Below the pieces are notes generated by a model. It made no database searches and was not told where the DNA came from. It was given only the letters and a program-made list of their open reading frames with translations. This document shows, piece by piece, positions 1 to 7,167 of a DNA stretch of 64,000 nt. Every line of letters starts with the position of its first letter. Position 1 is the stretch's first letter. Origin of the DNA: CAYPIE01 sp964410665 (GTDB lineage: Bacteria; Planctomycetota; Planctomycetia; Gemmatales; Gemmataceae); the NCBI GenBank assembly GCA_964410665.1, contig CAYPIE010000011.1:1-64000 (forward strand). The letters run 5' to 3'. The position numbers and the translations under genes are program-made.

Positions 1-10
1 TTCCCCGCAT

Positions 11-78
11 CGCAAACGCTTCTGCCTCTTCTTCCCGCAACCGCCTCTGCCTCTTTTTATCGCAACCGCCTCTGCCTC
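11..78. repeat. Three 18-bp direct repeats, period about 25 bp
   Basis: An 18-bp unit beginning CGCAACCGCC and ending TCTGCCTC occurs at 36-53 and 61-78, with a two-mismatch copy at 11-28. The units are separated by short pyrimidine-rich spacers. The array touches the window edge, so it may be longer upstream. No function is visible. Confidence 0.6.
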
Positions 79-90
79 CGCCAAAACGAC

Positions 91-115
91 TGGAACCCCC
101 ATGACGGGGGTTCCA
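91..115 (-). terminator. Intrinsic terminator of the metallophosphoesterase gene
   Basis: A perfect 10-bp hairpin has arms TGGAACCCCC and GGGGGTTCCA around a 5-nt loop. Read on the minus strand it lies 33 nt past the stop codon at 148 and is followed by GTCGTTTT, a short U-tract. This fits a rho-independent terminator for the upstream minus-strand gene. Confidence 0.75.
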
Positions 116-147
116 GCGACAGAAACTTGGTGTGTCGGCGTGCCGAC

Positions 148-1608
148 TTACTTTGCCCGGACCCAGCGGATCAGGCCCAGCAGGCCGACCGGGGCCAGGA
201 TCGCGACGAGAGCGATCCAGGTGGCTCGCTTCGGACCCTTCGGCTGCGGCAACTGAACCTTAAGCTCTTCCCACTCGAGCATCTTGTTGCCGCCGTCGGG
301 CTGCTTGTGCAGCTCGAACACGTCGTAGGTGTCGCCCAGCACGGTGTACGCCTCGAAGCGGAGCTTGTCACCGTCGACGCGGATGATCTGATAAAGCTGC
401 TTTTGCGCCGCCGACCGCTTCATCCATGCGGCGTCCTCACCTTCCTTGAGCGAATACATCTTCGGGCCGCTCACCGAGACGACGTAGACGGTGCCGTTGC
501 CGGTGCGGGCCTGCCCGCCCTCGGGGACATTCTTGCCGAAGGTCAGGCCGCTGCGGCCGTAAGTGTGGTCGTGGCCCTGGAGGACCAGGTCGACGCCGTA
601 CTTATCGAAGATCGGCTGCCAGATCTGACGCAGACGGGCGTTGTCGCGGCCCTTGGCCGGGGAGTACATCGGGTAGTGGTAGGTGATGATGGTCCACTTG
701 TTCGGGTTGTCCTTAAGCACACCTTCGAGCCACTTCGCCTGCTCCTCAAGCTGCTCCATGGAGTTCAAGCTGATGATGCGGGCACCTTGGTAGTCGATGT
801 AGTAGACAGTTTCCTCGAGCCCCTTGGGGCCATTCTCGGGCATGGTGAAGGTCGGTCGCCAATGACGCGACACGCCCCGCCCCATGGCGTCGCGGAAGTA
901 CTCGTGGTTGCCGGGGGTGGCGACGCTGGGCATCATGGCGTTGAGCCAGCCGCCGGCGCGGTGCCACTCACCCCACTCGTTGTCGTTGTTGGCCCGGTTG
1001 ACCAAGTCGCCGGCGTGCAGCAAGAAGTTGGCCCGGGAATCTTCCTTGAACGCGCGGCGAATCACCCGAGACCAGTATTCCTTGATGTCGTTCTGGGCGT
1101 CGCCGAAGTAGATGAAGGAAAACGGGGCGGGCTTGGCGGAAGCGGTCTGGAAGTCAAACCACTCGCTCCAGTTGGTGCCGTCACCGACGCGGTAAGCGTA
1201 CTTGGTCGCCGGCTCCAGGTCGGTGAAGACCACCGAGTGATATAGAGCCTCGCCCAGGTTGGACTGGAACTTCTCGGTCTTGGCTTCGATGGTCTTGGCG
1301 TCGGCGGCGAACTGCTTGTTGACGCCGGCCTTGGCGATCTGGGCCTGGGGGCTGGTGGCCTCGGTCGAGGTCCGCCAGGTGACCGCCTGGCTGGTGGCCG
1401 GGTCGCCGGCAAAGGTCAGGATGATACGGTCGGGCAGGATGCCGGGCTGGTGTTCGACTTCCAGGGGCACCCGGTCTTGCAGGTTCACGTTGGCCGCTTC
1501 GCCGGGCTGGTTGCCATAGCGGGTCGCGACCACGACCAGCAGGGCTCCGGCGGCGATGAACGCCCGCAGTCCCCAGCGGACGAGCATGGAGTGGTTCCGT
1601 GTCTTCAT
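148..1608 (-). CDS. Secreted or membrane-anchored metallophosphoesterase, purple-acid-phosphatase type
   Basis: This 486-residue protein has an N-terminal membrane segment (about residues 11-29), a fibronectin-III-like purple acid phosphatase N-terminal domain (about 55-155), then a calcineurin-like metallophosphoesterase domain. The metal-ligand blocks are readable in order: FGDAQND (Asp170), HAGDLVN, PGNHEYF, ITYHYPMYS and QGHDHTYGRS. A second hydrophobic helix followed by RWVRAK ends the protein, so it may be anchored at both ends with the catalytic domain outside the cytoplasm. Family members hydrolyse phosphomonoesters using a dinuclear metal centre; the true substrate is not inferable here. 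It is followed by a clear terminator and has no obvious operon partner apart from a doubtful tiny ORF just upstream. Confidence 0.9.
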   Translation of the reverse strand: MKTRNHSMLVRWGLRAFIAAGALLVVVATRYGNQPGEAANVNLQDRVPLEVEHQPGILPDRIILTFAGDPATSQAVTWRTSTEATSPQAQIAKAGVNKQFAADAKTIEAKTEKFQSNLGEALYHSVVFTDLEPATKYAYRVGDGTNWSEWFDFQTASAKPAPFSFIYFGDAQNDIKEYWSRVIRRAFKEDSRANFLLHAGDLVNRANNDNEWGEWHRAGGWLNAMMPSVATPGNHEYFRDAMGRGVSRHWRPTFTMPENGPKGLEETVYYIDYQGARIISLNSMEQLEEQAKWLEGVLKDNPNKWTIITYHYPMYSPAKGRDNARLRQIWQPIFDKYGVDLVLQGHDHTYGRSGLTFGKNVPEGGQARTGNGTVYVVSVSGPKMYSLKEGEDAAWMKRSAAQKQLYQIIRVDGDKLRFEAYTVLGDTYDVFELHKQPDGGNKMLEWEELKVQLPQPKGPKRATWIALVAILAPVGLLGLIRWVRAK

Positions 1609-1615
1609 AAAATCC

Positions 1616-1732
1616 TCAAAATTTCATCGGTCCGGGCATGCGTTCGGTCCCTAGATGGTTGTAGAGGCGATGTCCGTGGTGGCACGAGAAAAAAATCCAA
1701 AATGCCACGGCGGTTCCGGCGAACCAATTCAT
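1616..1732 (-). CDS. Possible small single-helix membrane protein
   Basis: A short frame starting near 1732 ends 8 nt before the phosphoesterase start codon. It encodes one hydrophobic stretch (NWFAGTAVAFWIFFSC) followed by a polar, His/Arg-rich tail. Tight spacing and a plausible transmembrane helix are the only support. I recognise no family, and it may be a chance frame. Confidence 0.25.
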   Translation of the reverse strand: MNWFAGTAVAFWIFFSCHHGHRLYNHLGTERMPGPMKF

Positions 1733-1826
1733 AGCGAACGCGTCCATACAGGTGTGCAACGACACCATCCTTGTCAACACAATGCTTGAGGGTTCCATGT
1801 TCTTCGCTGACCGCCGACCCAATGAA

Positions 1827-1969
1827 CCGCGTGTCGAACCGCAACGGTTCCGCGGCCAGCGACCACACCAAGGTGAACCCCCAACTTAGGTGAAGCACCC
1901 ACTCCCCACGAGTGCCCTGATCGGGCCGGGTGTTTCGCGATGCGAGATGCCCGGCCCGATCGCTTTTTT
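1827..1969 (+). ncRNA. Candidate structured small RNA ending in an intrinsic terminator
   Basis: A two-part stem at 1827-1855 (outer CCGCG/CGCGG, inner GAACCG/CGGTTC with a 3-nt loop) is followed by a 12-bp hairpin at 1919-1961 (arms GATCGGGCCGGG and CCCGGCCCGATC) and then TTTTTT at 1964-1969. The terminator points along the plus strand, yet no plus-strand gene lies upstream. A short noncoding transcript or an antisense RNA to the phosphoesterase leader would explain it. I could not match it to 6S, SRP, tmRNA or RNase P signatures. Confidence 0.35.
1919..1969 (+). terminator. Strong intrinsic terminator
   Basis: Perfect 12-bp arms at 1919-1930 and 1950-1961 are followed by GC and six T residues. 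The minus-strand reading has no U-tract, so the direction is plus. It lies 75 nt before the tRNA cluster. Confidence 0.7.
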
Positions 1970-2043
1970 CGGCCCGTTCGGCGTCCGGTGATGCCGCCAG
2001 TCTTTCAATCTGGATAGATGGGTTCAACTCCCATACGGGCTGC

Positions 2044-2114
2044 TCCGGGGTAGTTCAACGGTAGAACGCTAGGCTCTGAACCTAGAGACGTTGGTTCGAC
2101 CCCAGCCCCCGGAT
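2044..2114 (+). tRNA. tRNA-Gln (CTG)
   Basis: Acceptor arms TCCGGGG and CCCCGGA pair fully. The D stem is GTTC/GAAC, the anticodon stem CTAGG/CCTAG with loop CTCTGAA (anticodon CTG, T33 present), and the T arm is GTTGG/CCAGC with loop TTCGACC. The 3' CCA is not encoded. First gene of a four-tRNA cluster. Confidence 0.93.
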
Positions 2115-2119
2115 CTTTG

Positions 2120-2191
2120 GTCCCGATGGTGAAACGGAGATCACTCCGCTTTCCGAAGGCGGCATTCCAGGTTCAAATCCTGGTCGGGGCA
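2120..2191 (+). tRNA. tRNA-Arg (CCG)
   Basis: The acceptor GTCCCGA pairs with TCGGGGC, including one G-T pair. The D arm is GTGA/TCAC, and the anticodon stem CCGCT/GGCGG carries loop TTCCGAA (anticodon CCG). The T arm is CCAGG/CCTGG with loop TTCAAAT. It starts 5 nt after the tRNA-Gln gene, so the two are probably co-transcribed. Confidence 0.92.
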
Positions 2192-2198
2192 GATTCTT

Positions 2199-2269
2199 AT
2201 CCTCGGGGTGTGACGGAAGCACGCGACGCTACGAACGTCGTAGACCGGGTTCGAATCCTGGCGAGGATA
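2199..2269 (+). tRNA. tRNA-Arg (ACG)
   Basis: Acceptor ATCCTCG pairs with CGAGGAT. The anticodon stem CGACG/CGTCG encloses CTACGAA, giving anticodon ACG, which is normally deaminated to ICG to read CGU/CGC/CGA. The T arm is CCGGG/CCTGG with one G-T pair and loop TTCGAAT. Third member of the cluster. Confidence 0.92.
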
Positions 2270-2275
2270 TTCTCT

Positions 2276-2350
2276 CGAGATGTGGGCCAGCCGGGAGTGG
2301 CCGCGCGCATCGGAAGCGCGAGAGCGTCGGTTCAAATCCGACCATCTCGA
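2276..2350 (+). tRNA. tRNA-Pro (CGG)
   Basis: Acceptor CGAGATG pairs with CATCTCG. The D stem is GGCC/GGCC, the anticodon stem CGCGC/GCGCG with loop ATCGGAA (anticodon CGG), and the T arm GTCGG/CCGAC with loop TTCAAAT. Last tRNA of the cluster. Confidence 0.92.
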
Positions 2351-2367
2351 CTGACAGAAGCACATCA

Positions 2368-2395
2368 CTGTTGAGAGCTCCTTTCCTCTCAACAG
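2368..2395 (+). terminator. Hairpin after the tRNA cluster, probable 3' end signal
   Basis: A perfect 10-bp stem (CTGTTGAGAG / CTCTCAACAG) with an 8-nt loop lies 17 nt past tRNA-Pro. No poly-T tract follows, so it could be a terminator of imperfect type or a processing/stability stem. Confidence 0.5.
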
Positions 2396-2527
2396 CTTAC
2401 GAATAGTTTAAACCTCTCTCGTTGCCCTATGGCGATTGAACGGCGGTTCTCCTACATCTCCGAATGGATTTCAACACCTAAGGTCTTAATCGCTTTCGCC
2501 TGCTTTGGAGTTTCACGCTAGTGCATC

Positions 2528-3094
2528 CTAGAGTTGCCAAAGCCCATGTTCGGCTCCGCCTTGGATGAAGATGGCACACTTTCCGTGTCCCGGAAGTTCC
2601 ATCGGCGGAAGTGCGATCTTGGCACCCGAATCCGCCGCCTTGGAGACTGCGGCGTCAATATCTTCGACGAGGAAGTATGGGCGGACGATGGGTTCCTCGG
2701 TATCTCGGAGTGGAGCACGAACACCGAGCAAGCCGCCACTAGGTAGTTTGGCAGTACGAGCATTGCCCAAATTCGCATCCGGATTGCCGAAAGTCACACC
2801 ATGCAATTGCTCATACGTTTTGCAAGTTGCATCAACATCAGGGGTTACTATCTCTAAGTAGTGAATCTTCATCGCGGCACCCGTTTCGGATTCTTTCTTG
2901 TTCTCAGTGGATTCGTTGTCGGTCACAGGTTCCATGCTACCCGTTGGTCCGTCTGCAGTCGGCGTGCAGCCAACTTCTAGGATGGCGAGCAACGGGAACG
3001 CCAATGAAGCGGACCCGAAGCGTAGGATATCTCGTCGACTCGTCTTGGCCACTTCTTCTTCACTCCTGTAATTGATGGACGTGTATGTCTTCAT
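2528..3094 (-). CDS. Exported VOC-fold (glyoxalase-like) protein
   Basis: The 188-residue product begins with a long n-region containing SRRDILRFGSASLAFPLL, a Tat-like motif, and then a cysteine in ILEVGC that could be a lipobox. After a polar linker comes one VOC domain (KIHYLEIVTPDVDATCKTYEQ to HGLWQL). I chose the ATG at 3094, two bases past the stop of the preceding gene, because an upstream start would overlap that gene. VOC proteins bind metals and act as lyases, dioxygenases or binding proteins; the substrate is unknown. It is third in a probable arsR-VOC-VOC operon. Export is unusual for this fold. Confidence 0.8.
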   Translation of the reverse strand: MKTYTSINYRSEEEVAKTSRRDILRFGSASLAFPLLAILEVGCTPTADGPTGSMEPVTDNESTENKKESETGAAMKIHYLEIVTPDVDATCKTYEQLHGVTFGNPDANLGNARTAKLPSGGLLGVRAPLRDTEEPIVRPYFLVEDIDAAVSKAADSGAKIALPPMELPGHGKCAIFIQGGAEHGLWQL

Positions 3095-3096
3095 GG

Positions 3097-3483
3097 CTAG
3101 TGTTGCTGAAGTATCTGAATCAGGTTGCCACAAGTGTCATCAAATACAGCGGTTGTAACGTCGCCATGCTTCGTTGGCGGTTGGGTAAAGATGACTCCTA
3201 GTCCAGTCAATCGCTTGTGCTCTGCCTCTACGTCGTCAACGCCAAACATTGTCCAGGGAATGCCGTCGCGGACCATCGCTTCCCTAAACGGCTTGGCCGC
3301 TGGATGCTCGCTGGGCTCTAAGAGAAGTTCAATGCCATCGGGATCTCCGGAGGACGTGACCGTTAACCAACGGTGCTCGCCGAGTGGAACGTCGTGCTTC
3401 TTCTCAAATCCCAGCGTTTCGGTGTAGAAGCGTAACGCTTTGGCCTGATCATCGACCAACACGCTTGTAACAATGATCTTCAT
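3097..3483 (-). CDS. VOC family protein (glyoxalase/bleomycin-resistance fold)
   Basis: This 128-residue cytoplasmic protein opens with IIVTSVLVDDQAKALRFYTETLGF and ends with FDDTCGNLIQILQ, the standard two-module VOC layout. Candidate metal or substrate ligands are present near both module ends. It lies 8 nt behind the ArsR gene and 2 nt before the next VOC gene, so translation is probably coupled. ArsR plus a VOC gene is a common self-regulated pairing in bacteria; the inducer is unknown. Confidence 0.88.
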   Translation of the reverse strand: MKIIVTSVLVDDQAKALRFYTETLGFEKKHDVPLGEHRWLTVTSSGDPDGIELLLEPSEHPAAKPFREAMVRDGIPWTMFGVDDVEAEHKRLTGLGVIFTQPPTKHGDVTTAVFDDTCGNLIQILQQH

Positions 3484-3491
3484 ACTGAATC

Positions 3492-3791
3492 CTATTTGTG
3501 CTTATTCAGCCACCGGGTAATGAGAGGCACTGCGGACCGTAACTTCGTTGTGTGGAGTTTGGTTCGCCCTTGCCAGCTAGTGTGGATCAAGTCAGCACCT
3601 TCCAAGACGGCAAGGTGCTTGGAGATGGATTGTCGCTTAATGGACAATCCATGCCTTTCAACTAGCCGAACACAAATCTCGAATAACGACTGTTCGTCAC
3701 GATGTGAAAGCTCCTCGAGGATCGTTCGCCGAGTCGAGTCCGCCAAAGCATGAAATACGGCATCGAGTTTTGCGGAGTCCTCAGGTGTCAT
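3492..3791 (-). CDS. ArsR-family winged-helix transcriptional repressor
   Basis: The 99-residue protein carries the ArsR core: FHALADSTRRTILEEL, then the recognition segment SIKRQSISKHLAVLEGADLI and the wing WQGRTKLHTT. No metal-binding CxC pair typical of ArsR/SmtB sensors is seen, so it belongs to the metal-independent group often placed ahead of VOC or SRPBCC genes. The ATG at 3791 is preferred over longer frames because the family homology starts there and a palindromic operator with promoter elements lies just upstream. It leads the operon with two VOC genes. Confidence 0.88.
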   Translation of the reverse strand: MTPEDSAKLDAVFHALADSTRRTILEELSHRDEQSLFEICVRLVERHGLSIKRQSISKHLAVLEGADLIHTSWQGRTKLHTTKLRSAVPLITRWLNKHK

Positions 3792-3796
3792 GGCGA

Positions 3797-3826
3797 ATGT
3801 TATGCAGCCATGTGGCTGCATGTCAA
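3797..3826 (-). promoter_or_regulatory. Promoter and ArsR operator of the arsR-VOC operon
   Basis: On the minus strand TTGACA (3826-3821) and TAACAT (3802-3797) are separated by 18 nt. A perfect inverted repeat with 8-bp arms (ATGCAGCC / GGCTGCAT, 3802-3821) fills the spacer. The predicted start site falls at or next to the ATG at 3791, implying a leaderless or nearly leaderless mRNA. A repressor bound here would block polymerase. Confidence 0.7.
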
Positions 3827-4464
3827 GAGGAGTCGGTGGATTCTGAAAACCTCCGAGACCGTGAGACAATGGCGTGTCGAGGACAAGACTCAAGACAGGA
3901 CAACAGCAATTGCGAAGCTCTCGGCAAGCGGGTTGTTCCAAGCGTCCCATCGGAAACTGCAGCGACTTCATCGTCCGACGCTAGATTGCAGGTCTTAGGA
4001 ATCGCGGTGCGGTCCGGCTGGTGTTTGCCGCAGAAGTGTTTTGGGCGACGACGCCGCCTGCAGCTACGGTGGTTTCTGCGAAAAGCGGCCACATCAACCG
4101 ACGCGCCTCGAGGCGGGAGCTTTTTCACTCTGCCCAAGCGATTTGCGATACAAGGCATTGCAGGGATTGATACCGTTCACGGCGGATCAACCGAGCACAT
4201 CTACAGCGACAATTGCTTCATTGTCGGTGTCCACTGTGAAGATGGGAAAGAAAAACGTTTGATAGCCGTCCTGTGGCCCCGACTTCTTGAGCTCCTACCG
4301 CTCATAGTTTTGCGTCACTCCGATTCTGGCAACCCGCAAGTCACTCTACAGGTGACTATACGCTATTCGCGGTGCTTGCCGACCCACCCTGACCGGCGGA
4401 CTGTATCGAGTCGTCGAAGACCAGCCCGCCGGGATCCAAGTGAGCGATCCACCTGCCCACTCCA
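3827..4464. other. Gene-free stretch
   Basis: About 640 bp between the arsR promoter and the end of the Tat-exported protein gene. Several overlapping frames are open, but none has recognisable protein features or a ribosome-binding site. I see no RNA gene or repeat here. Confidence 0.5.
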
Positions 4465-6003
4465 CTAAGAACGGAACGCTTCGCGTGTTCGCCGCACGAG
4501 TTGGTTGTCGCGCTGGCCTGAATGGGGAAGCTTGAACACATTCGATGACAGATAGGTCGCTCTCCACTCCGGTGAGATGTGGTAATAATCTTCCAAGACG
4601 GCCGAGCTGAATTTGTAGTCGTGGGCATCGTCGCCCTTTAAGAAGACCAAGACGCGAGCTGCGTCGATCAGTTTCGTTGCCGTTTGGTTCTCCTCTGTTT
4701 CTTGTTCCAAATAGGCAATCGCTTTTCTGGCAGCTAGCATCGAATCCTGGCCCAAGTCTGCGAAAATCTCTTCGCTGGCAGAACCATCGCGCAAAGATGC
4801 CGGCTTTAGGTCGGTAACCGTCACATCCTTCAGACGGCCGCGAGAGCGCATCGCCTTGCGGAACATCGGCAAGAAGGCGGCATTCTGGAGCATCAAGAGT
4901 CGTCGCGTTTCATCGTTTGCCGTCGTACGATACGCGTAGAACATCGCATTCGTCGTCGTGACGGAATGGAGTGCAACAATCCCCGGCTGACGCATCAATA
5001 GCTCGCCTGCCCCGATGCAGAAGGCATCCCAGACCGACTGGGCCGACACGCCACGATTGAGCAAGTCCACAACATGATCACACACATCATCGTTGGTACC
5101 GGTCCGGAGCGTTTGTAACAGGTCCCGCGTCGCCGATCGATCCAACCGACCATCCCGCCAATCGGGGCGGATTTTCCGCAGCAATTCCTGGTTACGGCGA
5201 TACGGTCGATCGGCCTCGGCATCGCGCTTCGCGGGATTGCCCCCCTCGTGATTTAAGAGGGCATAAGCAAGCGATCGCAACACAGGTTCAGAATGTTGTG
5301 TGCCGATACAGTGCAAGGTGCGAAGACTGTTGGCCACAAAAATGGCTTTATGTCCAATCGAGCGAAAATCCCGGGCGCCATAACGAAACATCATTTCGTA
5401 GATCTCGTTGGTCCCTGCTGATCGCGCGAGTTGCGCAACTGCAGCATCCGCCTTGCTCTCATCCCAATGGTCCATCGCATCGATGAACATCTCAGGAGCC
5501 TTATGCGCCTCGGGCAGACCGGATTCATCCACGGCCTGCATCGTCCAGTCTCCACGTTCCTCGACATCTCGCGCAGCAGCGCTCTTGTAGTAGTCGAGGG
5601 CCCAGAAAATCGGCAGCCAACGATGTTCCGGAGGTGAGGCCACACTTGCGAGGTGCGCTGAGTTTACAACTAACACCGCATGGAATTTGAATCCCACCGA
5701 CGGTCGAGGCTCGACGTTCTTCACACCTGCCAAAAGCAGTCCCGCCAAAACTTGTTGATAACTAAGCCCGTTTTGAATACGACTGGCAACTTCTTCCAAA
5801 AGTCGTTCGCGCGGGGTCGCTTCAATCAGTTTGACCACCGGTTGAATCGACGGATCAAGGTAAACACTCTGTGGCGAGAGCTTGGCCTCTGCTGCGCTCA
5901 CGGGCTGGAGGGAATTCAGAAACCCAAGGTCACCCATTCCCAGAAGTGCTCCGGTTGCCGCGGATTGGTAGAGAAAGTTGCGTCGATTGCTTTGCGCCGC
6001 CAT
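4465..6003 (-). CDS. Tat-exported protein of unknown function, 512 residues
   Basis: The N-terminus has a twin-arginine signal (SNRRNFLYQSAATGALLGMG) followed by a probable cleavage site near VSAAEA. The rest is mostly alpha-helical and hydrophilic, with no cofactor or catalytic motif I can name. Repeated helical pairs such as RERLLEEVASRIQNGLSYQQ suggest an armadillo- or TPR-like solenoid. The ATG at 6003 is chosen because it places the signal at the very start; a start 15 codons earlier is possible. It resembles uncharacterised planctomycete Tat proteins, an impression from memory. Tat export would suit folding or cofactor loading in the cytoplasm. Confidence 0.7.
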   Translation of the reverse strand: MAAQSNRRNFLYQSAATGALLGMGDLGFLNSLQPVSAAEAKLSPQSVYLDPSIQPVVKLIEATPRERLLEEVASRIQNGLSYQQVLAGLLLAGVKNVEPRPSVGFKFHAVLVVNSAHLASVASPPEHRWLPIFWALDYYKSAAARDVEERGDWTMQAVDESGLPEAHKAPEMFIDAMDHWDESKADAAVAQLARSAGTNEIYEMMFRYGARDFRSIGHKAIFVANSLRTLHCIGTQHSEPVLRSLAYALLNHEGGNPAKRDAEADRPYRRNQELLRKIRPDWRDGRLDRSATRDLLQTLRTGTNDDVCDHVVDLLNRGVSAQSVWDAFCIGAGELLMRQPGIVALHSVTTTNAMFYAYRTTANDETRRLLMLQNAAFLPMFRKAMRSRGRLKDVTVTDLKPASLRDGSASEEIFADLGQDSMLAARKAIAYLEQETEENQTATKLIDAARVLVFLKGDDAHDYKFSSAVLEDYYHISPEWRATYLSSNVFKLPHSGQRDNQLVRRTREAFRS

Positions 6004-6129
6004 GGTCGTCTCCTCGAGCAATTGAGAGAAGCACGTATCGATGGCCACAATTGTACCAGAAATCGAGGCAAGCTTGCCGGGAGATTGGATTTTCTACGTG
6101 GTCAGGCCAGTTCGCCCGGAATCGGCCGG

Positions 6130-6906
6130 TTTCGAACCGCATTCAGGACAACTCGCAGCCGCGCCAATCGCCTGGCGCTTGGGCCTACGCTCGACATCGC
6201 GTTCGCTGTCGTAGTTGTGATCTTTTGTGGCGGATTCGTCGGAGAGCATTGGCACACTTGGCAGCTTGTCGCCGCCGCTGGCGTCGTCTGGTTGGCAGGG
6301 ATTGCCTTGCTGATCGACAGTATTCGCCGACTGGTTCATGTCACGAAGATCGATTGGTTCGGACCCGTGGCTGACATCCAGACTTCGCTGTCCTAATTTC
6401 GCGCCGCCAAAATCGGGCAATTCAAGTGGATCATCCTGTTTTCTCCGCTCCTAGGATCCTGTTTCCTCATGGTCGGTCTGCAGTCGATTCTGGATCGGTT
6501 GCCACAACCACGATGGATTCTTGGTAAAGTCGATCCGTTTTGGATTGCTGCCAACTTGCTATTCGGGGTGTTGCTCGTTCTCTTCGGTTACTTGGCAATT
6601 CGATCGTTCGCCATGCGGTTTCAGACGCGTGGCTGGTTCCAACGTATCCTTGATGACATTTCTGGAACCAGTGTCAGGAAGGCCGAACAGGAGGGGGCAT
6701 ACTGGGCCGGTTTGACGGAATCTGGAACACGAGAGGCAACGTACAACACGGAGGTGAGCGATTCGACGGGGGCAACCTCTGGAGCACGGTTCAGTCCTCT
6801 CCGTGTCGTGGTTGCGATCAGTCGCCCCCGAGCCGACGCTGCTGAAGCAGTGAGGACATTCCCACCCCTTCTTTCGCGAAGACGTATGACGCCATTATTA
6901 AATTAA
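6130..6906 (+). pseudogene. Membrane-protein remnant broken by an in-frame TAA
   Basis: One reading frame stays open across a single TAA at 6394-6396. Upstream it encodes two hydrophobic helices (LDIAFAVVVVIFCGGF and LVAAAGVVWLAGIALLI). Directly downstream it continues with WIILFSPLLGSCFLMVGL and then FWIAANLLFGVLLVLFGYLAI. Four helices of one small integral membrane protein are thus split by a nonsense codon, and no start codon or ribosome site for the first part is convincing. The codon is TAA, not TGA, so selenocysteine is excluded. The 3' boundary is arbitrary; the last 60 codons look degenerate. Confidence 0.55.
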
Positions 6907-7019
6907 GTATTCTTTATATATGAATATTATTGATGGACAGCGCTGTGGAGAATAGGTCGATGGTTGTTCAGTCACCCGAACTCGCTGTTCGCAGCCGGTC
7001 GCCGAGGCCCCGATGCAAT

Positions 7020-7090
7020 CCCGGGGTAGTTCATCGGGAGAACGCCGGGCGTTGGACCTGGAGGCGCTGGTTCGACCATAGCCCCCGGAT
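7020..7090 (+). pseudogene. Decayed tRNA-Gln (TTG) copy
   Basis: The sequence parallels the intact tRNA-Gln at 2044: GGGGTAGTTCA opening, GGTTCGACC T-loop region and CCCCCGGA end. The anticodon loop reads CGTTGGA, so the universally conserved T33 is G. The T stem has an internal A opposite G, and acceptor position 1 pairs badly. If expressed it would have anticodon TTG, but these defects make function unlikely. Confidence 0.6.
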
Positions 7091-7167
7091 TTCGGATGCT
7101 GAGGGGTAGGGCGAGGTACACTCGGCTTGAGCGTTCGGACACGTTTAGAGGGTTGGCCGTACCTTGT

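Noticed and set aside
127..1245. A 372-codon plus-strand open frame
   Set aside because: It is antisense to the metallophosphoesterase, whose motifs are intact. The frame is open because of codon bias in GC-rich DNA, and its product has no family features.
3704..4468. A 254-codon plus-strand frame in the gap after arsR
   Set aside because: It overlaps the arsR gene and its operator, has no ribosome site, and the Arg/Ser-rich product shows no domain.
6394..6396. Second recoding candidate in the membrane-protein remnant
   Set aside because: The codon is TAA, which is not used for selenocysteine, and no SECIS-like stem follows; a nonsense mutation is simpler.
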